From assembly GCA_023715185.1 (NCBI GenBank), contig JAMCAN010000007.1, forward strand, positions 1 through 41,507: 41,507 bases of DNA. The letters run 5' to 3'. A program made the translations under genes and the position numbers. Origin of the DNA: Planococcus sp. MER TA 32b. GTDB lineage: Bacteria; Bacillota; Bacilli; Bacillales_A; Planococcaceae. Position 1 is the first letter of the stretch. Each line of letters opens with the position of its first letter. Below the pieces are notes generated by a model. It was not told the origin of the DNA and ran no database searches. It saw only the letters and a program-made list of their open reading frames with translations. Below are positions 29,195-39,536 of the stretch, piece by piece.

Positions 29195-29665
29195 ATGGAA
29201 AAAGAACAATTGCTGGAGGCTTTCAGTGAATACGAAATCTATTTGGCTTCATTGAATACACGGATCACTTCAGACGAAGAGGCGCATGCGCCGACAGCTG
29301 AGGGAAAATGGTCTGTGTCGGAAATCATTGCGCATCTTGGGGAATGGGACCGGTTTATGCGGGAAGAGCGATTGCCTTTCATGAAAGAAGGAGCGGCCAT
29401 CGAATCTCTTCCGGATGTGGATGCGTTCAACCGAAGAGCAGTGGAGAATGTGAAAACACATGAGTTCCCGTATATTCTTGCTAATGCACAAAAACAACGG
29501 GCTCTTTTGGCAAAAGCCATTGAAGAAATGGATCCGGCCGTCTTCAAAGCGCCTTTTACAATCGGCAGCCACGAGACAAATGCCGCAGATTATTTTGAAG
29601 GGCTGTTGTCGCACGATGCCCATCATCGCCGGCAGATTGATGCTTTTCTGGAATCGAAGGCATAA
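29195..29665 (+). CDS. DinB-superfamily (DinB/YfiT-like) protein
   Basis: A 156-aa protein of the DinB four-helix-bundle superfamily. The putative metal triad is H47 (in SEIIAHLGEWD), H140 and H144 (in LLSHDAHHRRQID). The KWSVSEIIAHL motif is typical of the group, which includes thiol-dependent S-transferases such as BstA and many uncharacterised proteins. The function cannot be assigned. ATG 29195 is chosen (GAGG about 6 nt upstream); the in-frame GTG 29183 overlaps that site. It occupies the interval where B. subtilis has spoIIE, yabS and yabT, and converges on tRNA-Met. Confidence 0.85.
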   Translation: MEKEQLLEAFSEYEIYLASLNTRITSDEEAHAPTAEGKWSVSEIIAHLGEWDRFMREERLPFMKEGAAIESLPDVDAFNRRAVENVKTHEFPYILANAQKQRALLAKAIEEMDPAVFKAPFTIGSHETNAADYFEGLLSHDAHHRRQIDAFLESKA

Positions 29666-29666
29666 A

Positions 29667-29702
29667 AAATAAGCGTCCCCGCGAAAGGGACGCTTATTTC
29701 TA
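29667..29702. terminator. bidirectional terminator between the DinB gene and tRNA-Met
   Basis: A perfect 13-bp stem (29667-29679 with 29687-29699) closes a 7-nt loop. Its outer A/T pairs give a U-run on either strand, so it can end both convergent transcripts. Confidence 0.85.
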
Positions 29703-29707
29703 TAAGA

Positions 29708-29781
29708 TGGCGGCAGAGGGGATCGAACCCCCGACCTCACGGGTATGAACCGTACGCTCTAGCCAGCTGAGCTACGCCGCC
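29708..29781 (-). tRNA. trnM: tRNA-Met (anticodon CAT)
   Basis: On the minus strand 74 nt fold as a cloverleaf: acceptor GGCGGCG with TGCCGCC (one G.U), D-arm AGCTCAGCTGGCTAGAGC, anticodon loop TTCATAC with CAT, and a T-arm with GGTTCGATCC. CCA is not encoded. It resembles B. subtilis elongator tRNA-Met; the paired first acceptor position argues against initiator tRNA. B. subtilis also has a tRNA-Met (trnSL) downstream of yabR. Confidence 0.95.
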
Positions 29782-29802
29782 ATGTTGAAACGGACATTTC
29801 AT

Positions 29803-29831
29803 ATCATACTATCGAAACCGAAACAAGTCAA
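29803..29831 (-). promoter_or_regulatory. sigma-A-type promoter of tRNA-Met
   Basis: On the minus strand TTGACT (29831-29826) and TATGAT (29808-29803) are separated by 17 bp, about 22 nt before the tRNA 5' end. Confidence 0.8.
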
Positions 29832-29888
29832 TCACGTTTTGCAAAAAACTTTATTCCAATAAAACAAATGATAAGGGGGTGAGGGGCA

Positions 29889-31301
29889 ATGAAGAGTTTC
29901 CATGAACAGGTGGCCGACTATGCAGCCAGGCATAAACTTCTGGAAGCGGGAGATCATGTGCTTCTCGGCTGCTCGGGTGGAATCGATTCGATGGTGCTGC
30001 TGCATTATTTGAAAACGCGCGAAGCATCACTTGGCATCACTGTTGAAGCTGTCCATGTCAACCACATGCTGCGCGCTGATGAATCCATCGAAGACCGGCT
30101 TTTTACGGAAGCAGTCTGCGGGCAATGGGGCGTCCCTTGCCATAGCCGGGATATCCCCATACCCGCTATTTTAGAAGCTGAAGGCGGCAATAAACAGCAA
30201 GTCTGCCGTCAGGAACGCTACAGCTATTTCGAGGAAGTGATGGAACAGACAGGTGCTACGAAGTTCGCCACTGCCCACCATGCAGACGACCAGCTCGAAA
30301 CCATCCTGATGTCGGGTCTGCGGGGGACGCTGCAATCCGGCTCGTTTGGCATGCCATCAAGCCGTCCGTTCGGAAGAGGGCAGCTTGTCCGCCCTCAATT
30401 GGCCGTGACCAAACAAGAGATTGCCGCTTATGCCAAAGAAAATAGTGTGCCTTTCAGAGAAGATCCGAGCAACGCCGAAAATATCTATACCCGCAACCGG
30501 GTCAGGAAAAATGTAGTCCCGGAATTAAAGAAAGAAAACGCTGACGTATCGAAACAGTTTGTGGAACTTTCCGAAAGTCTGCAGGAGGATCAGCGTTTCC
30601 TTATGGAAATGGCCCAGGAAAAATTGGATTTGCTGGTTGAAGCAAAAAACCGGGAAATTTCATTGTCAGCCGAAAGCTTCAGATCCTATGCATCTGCTTT
30701 ACAAAAAAGAATGGTTCTACTACTATTAAACTATCTATATGGCGGCGAGCAAGTAAATGTCACAAGACAACTTGCCGACCAAGTGCAGGGGATGATGCAG
30801 AGTTCTTCCGGCACCGTTTTTTTGCATTTGCCGCAAAATTATATGATGATTCGTCAATATGATCATGTTTTATTCAGTCGCCGAGACTTGGAAGCGGCTC
30901 CTGCAGAATTCAATTCACCAATTACCGGTGAATGGTCAGGAGCGGTGAATAATTTTCGTTATAAACTGATTTCTATGAAACATTTCGAAGAACAGGAAAA
31001 TGCCAGCACATGGTTTTTCTCGGAAGCGGCCGAGCCGCAGCTGAAGATTCGCAGCAGGCTGCCGGGCGACCGCATCCAGCTGCCCGGCATGGAGCATTCC
31101 AAGAAAGTGGCCAGGCTGATGATTGATGAGAAAGTTCCTGCCCCCTTGCGGAAGGACTGGCCCGTCATCACAGACAGCAATGGCGAAGTTATACTGGTGC
31201 CGGGTTTGCGCCCGTCGCTGCATATCAGCCGTTTCCCGCGCCCGCAGGACAACTGGGTGCTTATGGAACAAAAATGTGAAGATCGCGAAAGCGAATTATA
31301 G
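29889..31301 (+). CDS. tilS: tRNA(Ile)-lysidine synthetase
   Basis: Converts C34 of tRNA-Ile(CAU) to lysidine, changing codon reading from AUG to AUA; essential. The 470-aa protein has the PP-loop SGGIDS (29-34), AVHVNHMLR and [15 protein letters not shown] of the N-terminal catalytic domain, [12 protein letters not shown], and a C-terminal TilS domain (about 360-470) with [23 protein letters not shown] lies before the ATG. It is followed 11 nt downstream by hpt, the same pair as in B. subtilis. Confidence 0.97.
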   Translation: MKSFHEQVADYAARHKLLEAGDHVLLGCSGGIDSMVLLHYLKTREASLGITVEAVHVNHMLRADESIEDRLFTEAVCGQWGVPCHSRDIPIPAILEAEGGNKQQVCRQERYSYFEEVMEQTGATKFATAHHADDQLETILMSGLRGTLQSGSFGMPSSRPFGRGQLVRPQLAVTKQEIAAYAKENSVPFREDPSNAENIYTRNRVRKNVVPELKKENADVSKQFVELSESLQEDQRFLMEMAQEKLDLLVEAKNREISLSAESFRSYASALQKRMVLLLLNYLYGGEQVNVTRQLADQVQGMMQSSSGTVFLHLPQNYMMIRQYDHVLFSRRDLEAAPAEFNSPITGEWSGAVNNFRYKLISMKHFEEQENASTWFFSEAAEPQLKIRSRLPGDRIQLPGMEHSKKVARLMIDEKVPAPLRKDWPVITDSNGEVILVPGLRPSLHISRFPRPQDNWVLMEQKCEDRESEL

Positions 31302-31312
31302 GAGGCCCACTT

Positions 31313-31864
31313 ATGTTACAGAAAGACATCGAAGAAATCTTGATCTCTGAGGAAAGGCTGCAGGAAAAAGCACGCGAACTCGGAGAAACCTTAACCAATG
31401 ATTACAAGGATAAATATCCCTTGGCAATCGGCGTGCTGAAAGGTGCCATGCCATTCATGGGAGACTTGATGAAGCGTTTTGACGGCTATGTCGAAATGGA
31501 TTTCATGGATGTTTCCAGCTACGGCAACGCAACTGTTTCTTCAGGGGAAGTAAAAATCATCAAAGATCTTAATGCCAGCGTGGAAGGGCGGGATCTGCTG
31601 ATCATCGAAGACATCATCGACAGCGGTCTGACGCTCAGCTATTTGGTGGACCTCTTTAAATACCGGAAAGCGAATTCGATTAAAATCGTTACGCTGCTCG
31701 ACAAGCCATCCGGCCGGAAAGTGGATTTGAAAGCGGATTACATCGGCTTTGAAGTGCCGGACGCGTTCGTCGTCGGATACGGCCTTGATTTTGCAGAAAA
31801 ATACCGCAACCTGCCTTATATCGGGATTCTCAAGCCAGAGGTTTACAGCGAAGAACAGGAATAG
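31313..31864 (+). CDS. hpt: Hypoxanthine-guanine phosphoribosyltransferase
   Basis: Salvages hypoxanthine and guanine with PRPP. The 183-aa type I phosphoribosyltransferase has the PRPP motif [13 protein letters not shown] (95-107), the flexible-loop segment [14 protein letters not shown] and the C-terminal base-binding region [18 protein letters not shown] lies before the ATG. In Bacillus, HprT binds TilS or FtsH-linked regulators and sits between tilS and ftsH, as here. Confidence 0.97.
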   Translation: MLQKDIEEILISEERLQEKARELGETLTNDYKDKYPLAIGVLKGAMPFMGDLMKRFDGYVEMDFMDVSSYGNATVSSGEVKIIKDLNASVEGRDLLIIEDIIDSGLTLSYLVDLFKYRKANSIKIVTLLDKPSGRKVDLKADYIGFEVPDAFVVGYGLDFAEKYRNLPYIGILKPEVYSEEQE

Positions 31865-31916
31865 ACATAAGTAGTTCACAGGATGCCGATTTAGCCCAGC
31901 AGGCGAGTGCTTATCG

Positions 31917-31946
31917 TTGTATGCTTAAATGTTCCTATGTTAGTAT
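31917..31946 (+). promoter_or_regulatory. promoter candidate for ftsH
   Basis: TTGTAT (31917-31922) and TAGTAT (31941-31946) are separated by 18 bp. A second -10-like TATAGT lies at 31951-31956 without a good -35. Confidence 0.45.
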
Positions 31947-31984
31947 TTAGTATAGTTTTGGGAAACTTTGTGAGGAGGCTCGGG

Positions 31985-33997
31985 ATGAATCGAATATTTC
32001 GATACACCATATTTTATTTACTGATTTTCCTAGTTATCATCGGTATTCTGGGGACATTTAATAATAGTGGACAACCTACTGAAGAATTAGGATACGACGA
32101 ATTTTTGCAGGCATTGGAAAATGAAGAGATCCAGGAAGTCACGATACAGCCTACTTCCATGGTCTATGAAGTTACAGGTTCATTGAACGATTACGATGAA
32201 GACCAGACTTTTGTAACGAATATTCCGTTGGAAAATGAAGCTTTGATGAATCAAATCGATGAAATTGCGCGAGCTGACGGTGCTGAAATCAGCTATCTGG
32301 AAGCGCCGCAGACAAGCGGTTGGGTTCAATTCTTCACAGGAATCATTCCCTTCATCATCATCTTCATCCTTTTCTTCTTCTTGCTAAACCAGTCACAGGG
32401 CGGCGGAGGCGGCCGTGTGATGAACTTCGGCAAAAGTAAAGCGAAGCTGTATGACGATCAGAAGCAGAAAGTGCGCTTCAATGATGTAGCGGGAGCGGAC
32501 GAAGAGAAACAGGAATTGGTCGAAGTGGTCGACTTCCTGAAAGATCCACGCAGATTCGCCGATATCGGCGCGCGAATTCCAAAAGGGATTCTATTGGTCG
32601 GACCTCCGGGTACCGGTAAAACATTGCTTGCCCGTGCGGTTGCGGGAGAAGCTGGAACACCGTTCTTCTCGATCAGTGGTTCCGATTTCGTGGAAATGTT
32701 CGTAGGGGTCGGGGCATCACGTGTCCGTGACCTGTTCGAAAACGCCAAGAAAAATGCACCTTGTATCATCTTCATCGATGAAATTGATGCAGTCGGACGC
32801 CAGCGTGGCGCAGGCCTCGGCGGCGGACATGACGAACGTGAACAGACATTAAACCAATTATTGGTTGAAATGGATGGTTTCGGCGCGAACGAAGGAATCA
32901 TCATTATTGCTGCAACTAACCGTCCGGATATCCTGGACCCGGCACTTCTGCGCCCTGGCCGTTTCGACCGCCAGATCACAGTCGGCCGTCCGGATGTAAA
33001 AGGACGCGAAGAAGTATTGAAAGTGCATGCACGCAACAAGCCGCTTGATGAAAGTGTGGATATGAAAGCCATCGCTCAACGTACTCCAGGCTTCTCAGGC
33101 GCCGATTTAGAGAATTTATTGAACGAGGCAGCACTTGTTGCGGCCCGCCGCAATAAACTCAAAATCGATATGTCCGATATCGATGAAGCAACAGACCGTG
33201 TAATCGCGGGACCAGCTAAAAAGAATCGTGTCATTTCGAAAAAAGAACGCAATATCGTCGCTTACCATGAATCAGGCCATACGGTCATCGGTTTGGTGCT
33301 CGATGATGCTGATATTGTTCATAAGGTAACCATCGTTCCCCGTGGACAAGCAGGCGGATACGCTGTCATGCTTCCGCGTGAAGACCGTTACTTTATGACG
33401 AAACCGGAGTTGCTTGATAAGATTGCCGGATTGCTTGGCGGACGTGTCGCCGAGGATCTGACATTCGGAGAAGTTTCAACCGGCGCTCATAATGACTTCC
33501 AGCGTGCAACGGCAATCGCCCGCAGCATGGTTACGGAATACGGAATGAGTGATAAGATCGGACCGATCCAATTCGGTCAGGCACAAGGCGGAAATGTTTT
33601 CCTTGGCCGCGATTTCAATTCAGAGCAGAATTATTCAGATGCCATCGCGTTTGAAATTGATCAGGAAATCCAACGCATCATCAAAGAGCAATACATCCGC
33701 ACAAAAGAGATTCTTACTGAAAACAAAGAACTTCTCGAATTGCTTGCGCAGACATTGCTTGAAGTTGAAACATTGGATGCCGCTCAAATTCTGCACCTGA
33801 AAGAACATGGTACTCTGCCGGAGCGTTCATATGAAGCGCTGAACGGCGAGTATGAAGACAAAAATGTCGATCTGGAAAAAGACGCGGAAATTCCTGACGT
33901 AACAGGAGCGCCAAGTGATCCTTCAGCTGGAGATCTTCCGAGTGAAGAGCCATCCTCTGGAGAAGTAAAAGATCCGATCCGGGAAGACCGTAAATAA
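31985..33997 (+). CDS. ftsH: ATP-dependent zinc metalloprotease FtsH
   Basis: A membrane-anchored AAA+ protease for quality control and regulated proteolysis. The 670-aa protein has a first membrane span (about 6-24), an extracytoplasmic domain (25-112) and a second span (about 115-134). A Gly-rich linker follows, then Walker A GPPGTGKT (206-213), Walker B IIFIDEID (261-268), the second region of homology with RPGRFDRQ, and the zinc site HESGH (428-432). The C-terminal tail is unusually acidic (Asp/Glu/Ser/Pro). ATG 31985 has GAGGAGG 5 nt upstream; upstream in-frame codons are likely leader. Confidence 0.97.
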   Translation: MNRIFRYTIFYLLIFLVIIGILGTFNNSGQPTEELGYDEFLQALENEEIQEVTIQPTSMVYEVTGSLNDYDEDQTFVTNIPLENEALMNQIDEIARADGAEISYLEAPQTSGWVQFFTGIIPFIIIFILFFFLLNQSQGGGGGRVMNFGKSKAKLYDDQKQKVRFNDVAGADEEKQELVEVVDFLKDPRRFADIGARIPKGILLVGPPGTGKTLLARAVAGEAGTPFFSISGSDFVEMFVGVGASRVRDLFENAKKNAPCIIFIDEIDAVGRQRGAGLGGGHDEREQTLNQLLVEMDGFGANEGIIIIAATNRPDILDPALLRPGRFDRQITVGRPDVKGREEVLKVHARNKPLDESVDMKAIAQRTPGFSGADLENLLNEAALVAARRNKLKIDMSDIDEATDRVIAGPAKKNRVISKKERNIVAYHESGHTVIGLVLDDADIVHKVTIVPRGQAGGYAVMLPREDRYFMTKPELLDKIAGLLGGRVAEDLTFGEVSTGAHNDFQRATAIARSMVTEYGMSDKIGPIQFGQAQGGNVFLGRDFNSEQNYSDAIAFEIDQEIQRIIKEQYIRTKEILTENKELLELLAQTLLEVETLDAAQILHLKEHGTLPERSYEALNGEYEDKNVDLEKDAEIPDVTGAPSDPSAGDLPSEEPSSGEVKDPIREDRK

Positions 33998-34004
33998 TAA
34001 GCTG

Positions 34005-34050
34005 AAAGCTGGTGTCCGATTCCATTAGGGAATAGGCGCCAGCTTTTTTT
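34005..34050 (+). terminator. intrinsic terminator after ftsH
   Basis: A long hairpin pairs AAAGCTGGTGTC with the complementary arm ending in CCAGCTTT (two G.U pairs), with an inner ATTCC/GGGAAT stem, followed by TTTTTTT. Confidence 0.88.
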
Positions 34051-34066
34051 CTTTCGTATGAAACTA

Positions 34067-34075
34067 TGGTATGAT
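34067..34075 (+). promoter_or_regulatory. extended -10 promoter candidate for coaX
   Basis: TGGTATGAT is a good extended -10 (TG at 34067-34068, TATGAT at 34070-34075). The -35 region is only T-rich. Confidence 0.5.
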
Positions 34076-34110
34076 ATTTTGGAAAATTACAGATAAATGG
34101 GGACCGGATA

Positions 34111-34878
34111 ATGATTCTAGTAATGGACGTCGGCAACAGCAATATCGCTATAGGTATCTATGATCGGGATACACTGGATCAGCATTGGCGAATGGAAACA
34201 GACCGCCATAAAACCGAAGATGAATATGGCATGAAGGTCAAAGCCTTTCTGCAGGATGCCGGATTGGAATTCAAAAATATCAAAGGCATTATCATGTCAT
34301 CGGTCGTTCCGCCGATCATGTTTTCGTTGGAACGCATGGCTTTGAAATATTTCGGTGTTAAGCCATTGATTGTGGGGCCGGGATTGAAAACCGGCTTGAA
34401 CATCAAATACGATAATCCGCGTGAAGTGGGCGCAGACCGGATCGTGAATGCTGTGGCGGCCATCCATGAATACGGCGGACCGCTCATTATTGCCGATTTC
34501 GGCACGGCAACCACCTATTGCTATATCAATGAAGCCCATCAATACATGGGGGGAGCCATTGCACCAGGAATCGGCATTTCGACGGAAGCACTGTATAGCC
34601 GGGCCGCAAAATTGCCGCGCATTGAAATTGCCCGACCGGATAATATCATCGGCAAAAATACCGTTTCTGCCATGCAGGCTGGAATCGTTTATGGCTTTGT
34701 CGGGCAGGCGGAAGGCATCATCACAAGGATGAAACTAGAGAGCAGGGAAACGCCTAAAGTTATTGCGACAGGCGGAATGGCGTCTCTGATAGCGGCTGAA
34801 TCAAAACTCATCGATAAAGTGGAACCATTCCTTACATTAAAAGGACTCCATTTAATTTATAAAAGAAATGAAGCGTAA
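34111..34878 (+). CDS. coaX: Type III pantothenate kinase
   Basis: First step of coenzyme A synthesis: phosphorylates pantothenate, insensitive to CoA feedback. The 255-aa ASKHA-fold protein has the N-terminal MDVGNSN phosphate motif, GADRIVN (107-113) and DFGTATT (129-135). The final third contains GGAIAPGI and the ATGGMASLI segment. It is the B. subtilis YacB/CoaX orthologue. hslO begins 18 nt after its stop, so the two are likely cotranscribed. Confidence 0.96.
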   Translation: MILVMDVGNSNIAIGIYDRDTLDQHWRMETDRHKTEDEYGMKVKAFLQDAGLEFKNIKGIIMSSVVPPIMFSLERMALKYFGVKPLIVGPGLKTGLNIKYDNPREVGADRIVNAVAAIHEYGGPLIIADFGTATTYCYINEAHQYMGGAIAPGIGISTEALYSRAAKLPRIEIARPDNIIGKNTVSAMQAGIVYGFVGQAEGIITRMKLESRETPKVIATGGMASLIAAESKLIDKVEPFLTLKGLHLIYKRNEA

Positions 34879-34896
34879 CAAGAAAGGGCGATTGGG

Positions 34897-35778
34897 ATGG
34901 CAGATTATTTAGTGCGGGGGCTCGCTTTTGGCGGCAGCGTCCGGGTTTTTGCGGTAAACAGCACCGAAACTGTAGGAGAAGCACAGAAGAGGCATATGAT
35001 GTGGCCGACTGCTACAGCGGCAGTAGGTCGTTTAATGACAGGCGGGGTTATGTTCGGCGCAATGTTGAAAGGTGATGACAAAGTCGTGTTGAAAATCGAT
35101 GGAGGCGGGCCGCTTGGCGCGATTCTTGTGGACAGCAATGCGCACGGCGGCGTCCGTGGCTATGCGAGAAATCCGCAAACCCATCTCGACCTCAGTCCTG
35201 CGGGCAAATTGGACGTCGGCGGCGCAGTCGGCAAAGACGGCATGGTCTCAATTATCAAGGATCTCGGCATGCGTGATTATTTTACTGGGCAGAGCCCAAT
35301 CGTGTCAGGCGAAATAGCGGAAGATCTTACTTATTATTTTGCAGTGTCTGAACAAGTGCCTTCTTCAGTGGGCCTCGGTGTATTGGTGGATACGGATAAT
35401 TCAGTTCTGGCAGCCGGCGGTTTTATTGTCCAATTAATGCCGAATGCGGATGAAGAAACGATTTCAAAATTGGAAAACCAGTTGGCCGATATTGAGCCTG
35501 TTTCCAAAATGATTCAGCGCGGATTAAATCCGGAAGGCATTCTGGATGAAATTTTCGGTGAAGGCAATGTGGAAATCCTGGACAAAATACCGGTGAAATT
35601 TGAATGCAATTGCTCCAAAGAACGTTTTGCTGAAGGAATCATGGGTCTTGGTGCAGAAGAAATCCAGGAAATCATCAATGAAGAAGGCAAAGCTGAAACG
35701 CAATGCCATTTCTGTCTGGAAACCTACAGTTACTCAAAAGAAGAATTGGAAGCGATGATCGATGAGCTACAATCGTGA
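34897..35778 (+). CDS. hslO: Redox-regulated chaperone Hsp33
   Basis: A holdase chaperone activated by oxidation and unfolding. The 293-aa protein has the conserved N-terminal domain ([16 protein letters not shown]) and a C-terminal zinc redox switch, CNC (C237, C239) and CHFC (C270, C273), which matches the CxC/CxxC family pattern. GAAAGGG lies before the ATG. Its last 17 nt overlap the start of the membrane foldase gene, linking two protein-folding functions. Confidence 0.97.
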   Translation: MADYLVRGLAFGGSVRVFAVNSTETVGEAQKRHMMWPTATAAVGRLMTGGVMFGAMLKGDDKVVLKIDGGGPLGAILVDSNAHGGVRGYARNPQTHLDLSPAGKLDVGGAVGKDGMVSIIKDLGMRDYFTGQSPIVSGEIAEDLTYYFAVSEQVPSSVGLGVLVDTDNSVLAAGGFIVQLMPNADEETISKLENQLADIEPVSKMIQRGLNPEGILDEIFGEGNVEILDKIPVKFECNCSKERFAEGIMGLGAEEIQEIINEEGKAETQCHFCLETYSYSKEELEAMIDELQS

Positions 35779-36706
35779 CCATGGTCGCCCTGGCACATCA
35801 CCGGGTGAAGCGGGCAGACCGAGAAGAAGATTAAAAACAAAACCATTGATGTACCTGTTGCTGATTTTATTCGCAGGAAATCTATTATGGTTTATCGCCT
35901 GGCTGATACCGGACAATCCGGGGGGAAATGAAGAAGTAGCTTCTGTCAGCGGCAAAGAAATCACCCGACAGGAATGGATGGCGGCAATGGAAGAACAGCA
36001 TGGACGCGAAACGCTCCTTGAACTCGTCAACCTCCAAGTGATGGAAACGGCGGCAAAGGAGTACGGCATCAAAGTAAGTGACAAAGAAGTGGACCTGGAG
36101 CTGGCGATGATGCGATCAGCGCGTGACGGCAGTGAAAAAACGCTCTATTCTGCTGATGAGGAGCGGATGCGTGAAAAAGTGAAGTCACAATTGATTCTTG
36201 AAAAAGTGCTGACGAAAGATGTCGTCATTGAAGAAGCTGCCATAGAAACCTTCTATCAGGACAACCAGGCTCTTTACGATATCCCGGACTCCTACAGAAC
36301 GCGGATGATTGTGCTGCAGTCAACGGAAGAAGCGCAGGGTGTAATAGAAGAACTTGAAAACGGCTCTTCGTTCGAAGCGTTGGCGCGGGAACGTTCAATC
36401 GACACAGCAACCGGCAGTCTCGGCGGTGATATTGGCTACGTCGTACCGGGCCAATCCACTATCGATGCCGCGATTGCGAATGCCGTCGCCTCAGTCGAAA
36501 CGGATAAATGGTCCGAGCCGTTAACGATGGCGGATGGCCGGGTGGCTGTAATAACAGTAACCGACAAGGCAGAGGGACAGACTTTTACATACAAAGACGT
36601 GGAAGGCCATATCAGCCGTGAGCTGGCTTTGGAACAATTGCCGCAATCCGTGACTCCGGAAGCTTTCTGGCAGGAGTTCGACACCGAATGGTTCTACGGC
36701 GAATAA
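35762..36706 (+). CDS. yacD: Membrane-anchored peptidyl-prolyl isomerase-like foldase (YacD-like)
   Basis: A 314-aa protein with a basic cytoplasmic N-terminus, one hydrophobic span (about 29-50, [18 protein letters not shown]) and an extracytoplasmic part. The latter has SurA/PrsA-like N-terminal helices and a parvulin-type segment (about 175-275, [24 protein letters not shown]). The C-terminal WFYGE ending is shared with B. subtilis YacD, an uncharacterised PrsA paralogue. No lipobox cysteine is seen, so unlike PrsA it is anchored by a membrane helix. It overlaps hslO by 17 nt. PPIase activity is inferred. Confidence 0.88.
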   Translation: MSYNRDHGRPGTSPGEAGRPRRRLKTKPLMYLLLILFAGNLLWFIAWLIPDNPGGNEEVASVSGKEITRQEWMAAMEEQHGRETLLELVNLQVMETAAKEYGIKVSDKEVDLELAMMRSARDGSEKTLYSADEERMREKVKSQLILEKVLTKDVVIEEAAIETFYQDNQALYDIPDSYRTRMIVLQSTEEAQGVIEELENGSSFEALARERSIDTATGSLGGDIGYVVPGQSTIDAAIANAVASVETDKWSEPLTMADGRVAVITVTDKAEGQTFTYKDVEGHISRELALEQLPQSVTPEAFWQEFDTEWFYGE

Positions 36707-36806
36707 ATTCAAAAGCCAATCCTGCTGTTTGACAGTAGGGGACAAACATTGATGCGATGAATCCATGAAATGCCGATTAAACTACTAGGGATTAGGAGTG
36801 TTGAAA

Positions 36807-37739
36807 ATGGCTCGTATTGCAAATGATATTACAGGATTGATTGGGCAAACGCCTATCGTCAAATTAAATCGTCTGACTGGTGCTGAGGACGCGGAAGTTT
36901 ACTTGAAGTTAGAGTACTTCAACCCGGGCAGCAGCGTAAAAGACCGTATTGCGTTATCCATGATCGAAGCGGCTGAAAAATCCGGAGATTTAAAAGAAGG
37001 CGACGTCATTATCGAACCGACAAGCGGAAATACCGGCATCGGGTTGGCAATGATCGCTGCTGCAAAAGGCTATAAAGCGATTTTGGTTATGCCGGACACA
37101 ATGAGCATGGAACGCCGCAACCTGCTGCGCGCATACGGAGCGGAACTGATTCTGACTCCGGGAGCGGAAGGAATGAACGGCGCGATCAAGATGGCTGAAC
37201 AGCAAGCAGCTGAAAACAATTGGTTCATGCCGCAGCAATTCAATAATGAAGCGAATCCGGAAGTTCACCGTCTGACTACGGGTCCTGAAATCGTGGAAGC
37301 TATGGGCGATCAGCTGGATGCGTTTGTTTCAGGCATCGGAACGGGCGGAACGATCACTGGAGCCGGACAAGTATTGAAAGAGAAATACCCTGATATTCTT
37401 ATTGCAGCAGTGGAGCCATCCGATTCACCAGTTTTATCGGGCGGCAAACCAGGTCCGCATAAAATCCAGGGAATTGGAGCAGGTTTTGTTCCTAAAGTAT
37501 TGAATACGGAAATTTACGATGAAGTAATCCAGGTCTCGAATGACCAGTCCTACGAAACGGCGCGTAAAGTTGCCCGTGAAGAAGGCATTCTGGGCGGCGT
37601 TTCTTCAGGTGCAGCTGTCTACGCAGCCCTTCAACTGGCGAAACGCCTTGGAAAAGGCAAAAAAGTGCTGGCAGTTCTTCCGTCCAACGGCGAGCGCTAC
37701 CTGAGCACTCCGTTATACCAATTCGAAGAAAATAATTGA
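36807..37739 (+). CDS. cysK: Cysteine synthase A (O-acetylserine sulfhydrylase)
   Basis: Makes cysteine from O-acetylserine and sulfide. The 310-aa fold-type II PLP enzyme has the PLP lysine K45 in NPGSSVKDR, the substrate loop PTSGNTGIG, the phosphate loop [10 protein letters not shown] and the C-terminal [11 protein letters not shown]. In Bacillus CysK also partners with CymR. ATG 36807 is chosen with AGGAG 8 nt upstream (GTG 36798 overlaps it). The 100-nt upstream gap has a TTGACA (36743-36748) but no convincing -10. The pab genes that follow cysK in B. subtilis are absent. Confidence 0.97.
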   Translation: MARIANDITGLIGQTPIVKLNRLTGAEDAEVYLKLEYFNPGSSVKDRIALSMIEAAEKSGDLKEGDVIIEPTSGNTGIGLAMIAAAKGYKAILVMPDTMSMERRNLLRAYGAELILTPGAEGMNGAIKMAEQQAAENNWFMPQQFNNEANPEVHRLTTGPEIVEAMGDQLDAFVSGIGTGGTITGAGQVLKEKYPDILIAAVEPSDSPVLSGGKPGPHKIQGIGAGFVPKVLNTEIYDEVIQVSNDQSYETARKVAREEGILGGVSSGAAVYAALQLAKRLGKGKKVLAVLPSNGERYLSTPLYQFEENN

Positions 37740-37745
37740 TAAACT

Positions 37746-37778
37746 GAGGGGGTATGCTGACGCATGCCTCTTTTTTTG
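37746..37778 (+). terminator. intrinsic terminator after cysK
   Basis: GAGGGGGTATGC (37746-37757) pairs through several G.U pairs with GCATGCCTC and the first T residues, around a TGAC loop, followed by a T7 run. Confidence 0.82.
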
Positions 37779-37844
37779 TGGTATAAAACCGATTATTCGC
37801 GTTAAGATAGAGTTAAAAATATTTCCCGGGAAATAAAAAGCTTT

Positions 37845-38678
37845 ATGGAATGGATGGTGGCAGTTTTGACAATCGATTTTAGCCGAAAAACCCTCGTAAT
37901 GGGTATACTGAATGTAACACCCGATTCGTTTTCCGATGGCGGCAAGTACAATTTTATTGAAAATGCCATAGAACACGCAAAAGCAATGGTGGCGGATGGC
38001 GCTGATATTATTGATATAGGCGGGGAGTCTACTCGGCCGGGCCATATACAGATTTCTGTCGAAGAGGAAATCAGCCGGGTCGTCCCTGCGATTAAGGCAT
38101 TGAAAGCCGAGTTGGATATTGCGATATCAATCGATACATATAAATCAGAAGTGGCAGAAGCTGCAATCGCTGCGGGAGCGGATATTATCAATGATATTTG
38201 GGGAGCGAAATACGATTCTGCGATAGCGGCAGTTGCGGCTAAATATAAAGTGCCCATCATTTTGATGCATAACCGTAACGATACGTCATATACAGATTTC
38301 TGGAATGAAGTGAAAAGCGATATGGAAGAAAGTATTCAAATTGCTTTGGAGGCGGGTGTGAAAAGGGAGCAGATTTGGCTTGATCCGGGCATTGGATTCG
38401 GTAAAGACACATATCAGAACATCGAGATGATGCAATTATTGGAGCCGTTTTGCGGATTGGGGTATCCGGTTTTATTGGGGACGTCGCGTAAATCATTGAT
38501 CGGAAAGGTTTTGGATCTGCCGGTGAGCGAGCGGCTGGAAGGTTCCTTGGCGACGGCCTGCTACGGTGCGAGCAAAGGGTGCAGCATCGTTCGTGTTCAC
38601 GACGTTAAAGAAACGGTGCGTGCTTTAAGAATGACGGATATCTTAAATGGCAAAATAAGCTATAAGGGGGCAGAATAA
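37845..38678 (+). CDS. folP: Dihydropteroate synthase
   Basis: Condenses p-aminobenzoate with hydroxymethyl-dihydropterin pyrophosphate; the sulfonamide target. The 277-aa TIM-barrel protein has LVMGILNVTPDSFSDGG (pterin/diphosphate loop), DIGGESTRPG, the INDIWGAK segment, DPGIGFGKD and the C-terminal IVRVHDV. The start is uncertain: ATG 37845 lacks a clear ribosome-binding site, while TTG 37866 (giving MTIDFSRKTLVMGIL) has GGTGG 6 nt upstream. It is first in folP-folB-folK, with overlapping or touching genes. Confidence 0.95.
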   Translation: MEWMVAVLTIDFSRKTLVMGILNVTPDSFSDGGKYNFIENAIEHAKAMVADGADIIDIGGESTRPGHIQISVEEEISRVVPAIKALKAELDIAISIDTYKSEVAEAAIAAGADIINDIWGAKYDSAIAAVAAKYKVPIILMHNRNDTSYTDFWNEVKSDMEESIQIALEAGVKREQIWLDPGIGFGKDTYQNIEMMQLLEPFCGLGYPVLLGTSRKSLIGKVLDLPVSERLEGSLATACYGASKGCSIVRVHDVKETVRALRMTDILNGKISYKGAE

Positions 38679-39043
38679 TGGATTATATTCATTTGAATGA
38701 AATGGAGTTTTATGGTTACCATGGAGTTTTTCCGGAAGAAACGAAGCTTGGACAGCGTTTCCGTCTGACATTATCGTTGGCTGTGGATTTAAAAAAGGCG
38801 GGAGAAACTGACGGCTTGGAGCACACCGTCCATTATGGGGAAGTCTACAATGTATGCCAGTCAGTAATAGAAGGCAATCCGAAAAAACTTCTTGAAGCAG
38901 TCGCGGAAAGCCTCTCCGCTGAGATACTTTCCACTTTTTCATTAGTAAAAGGGATTCGGATTCAATTGATCAAACCCGACCCGCCGATTCCTGGTCATTA
39001 CAAATCCGTAGCGGTCGATATCACCAGGGGAGAATTCATATGA
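38678..39043 (+). CDS. folB: Dihydroneopterin aldolase
   Basis: Converts dihydroneopterin to hydroxymethyl-dihydropterin and glycolaldehyde in folate synthesis. The 121-aa protein has MEFYGYHGVFPEE with the active-site region, the VHYGEVYN segment, LLEAVAESLS and the catalytic lysine region LIKPDPPIPGHYKSVAV. Its ATG overlaps the folP stop (TAATG), and its stop overlaps folK (ATGA). Confidence 0.96.
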   Translation: MDYIHLNEMEFYGYHGVFPEETKLGQRFRLTLSLAVDLKKAGETDGLEHTVHYGEVYNVCQSVIEGNPKKLLEAVAESLSAEILSTFSLVKGIRIQLIKPDPPIPGHYKSVAVDITRGEFI

Positions 39044-39525
39044 ATAAAAGTTATTTGTCGCTCGGTTCGAATATGGGGGACCGGGTGGGGATGCTCCGGC
39101 AGGCAGTGCGTTTGTTAAAGGAGCATCCGGCAATCGAAATTATGAATATCTCTTCTTTATATGAAACTGACCCTGTAGGATTTACAGAGCAGGATGCATT
39201 TATGAATATGGTTGTTTATTTGCAAACTGATCTCACTGCTTTTGAATTGCTGGAAGTGTGCCAGGAAATCGAACGAACATTAGATAGAAAACGTGAAATT
39301 CGCTGGGGTCCCCGGACAATAGACCTCGATATTCTGCTTTATAATCAGGATAGAATTGAAACGGAGAATCTGGTCGTACCGCATCCGCGAATGTATGAGC
39401 GTGCATTTGTGCTAGTGCCGTTGCTGGAAATTGATCCGGAACAGGACTTTATTGAACCTCAAAGAGAGGGTATCGAGATATGGAAGACTTATAAGAATGT
39501 TGAATCATTTTTGCTTGAAGAATAG
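39040..39525 (+). CDS. folK: Hydroxymethyl-dihydropteridine pyrophosphokinase
   Basis: Transfers pyrophosphate from ATP to hydroxymethyl-dihydropterin, making the substrate of FolP. The 161-aa HPPK has LSLGSNMGDR at the N-terminus, YETDPVGFTEQDAFMN, the RWGPRTIDLDIL metal/ATP signature and VPHPRMYERAFVLVPL. Its start overlaps folB by 4 nt. In B. subtilis yazB and dusB follow; here a terminator and lysS follow directly. Confidence 0.96.
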   Translation: MNKSYLSLGSNMGDRVGMLRQAVRLLKEHPAIEIMNISSLYETDPVGFTEQDAFMNMVVYLQTDLTAFELLEVCQEIERTLDRKREIRWGPRTIDLDILLYNQDRIETENLVVPHPRMYERAFVLVPLLEIDPEQDFIEPQREGIEIWKTYKNVESFLLEE

Positions 39526-39536
39526 AATGGCAATTG

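Noticed and set aside
32458..33072. A 204-aa minus-strand open frame inside ftsH.
   Set aside because: It is antisense to the AAA+ domain and rich in Ser, Arg and Pro, as expected for a shadow of codon-biased coding sequence; no promoter or ribosome-binding site supports it.
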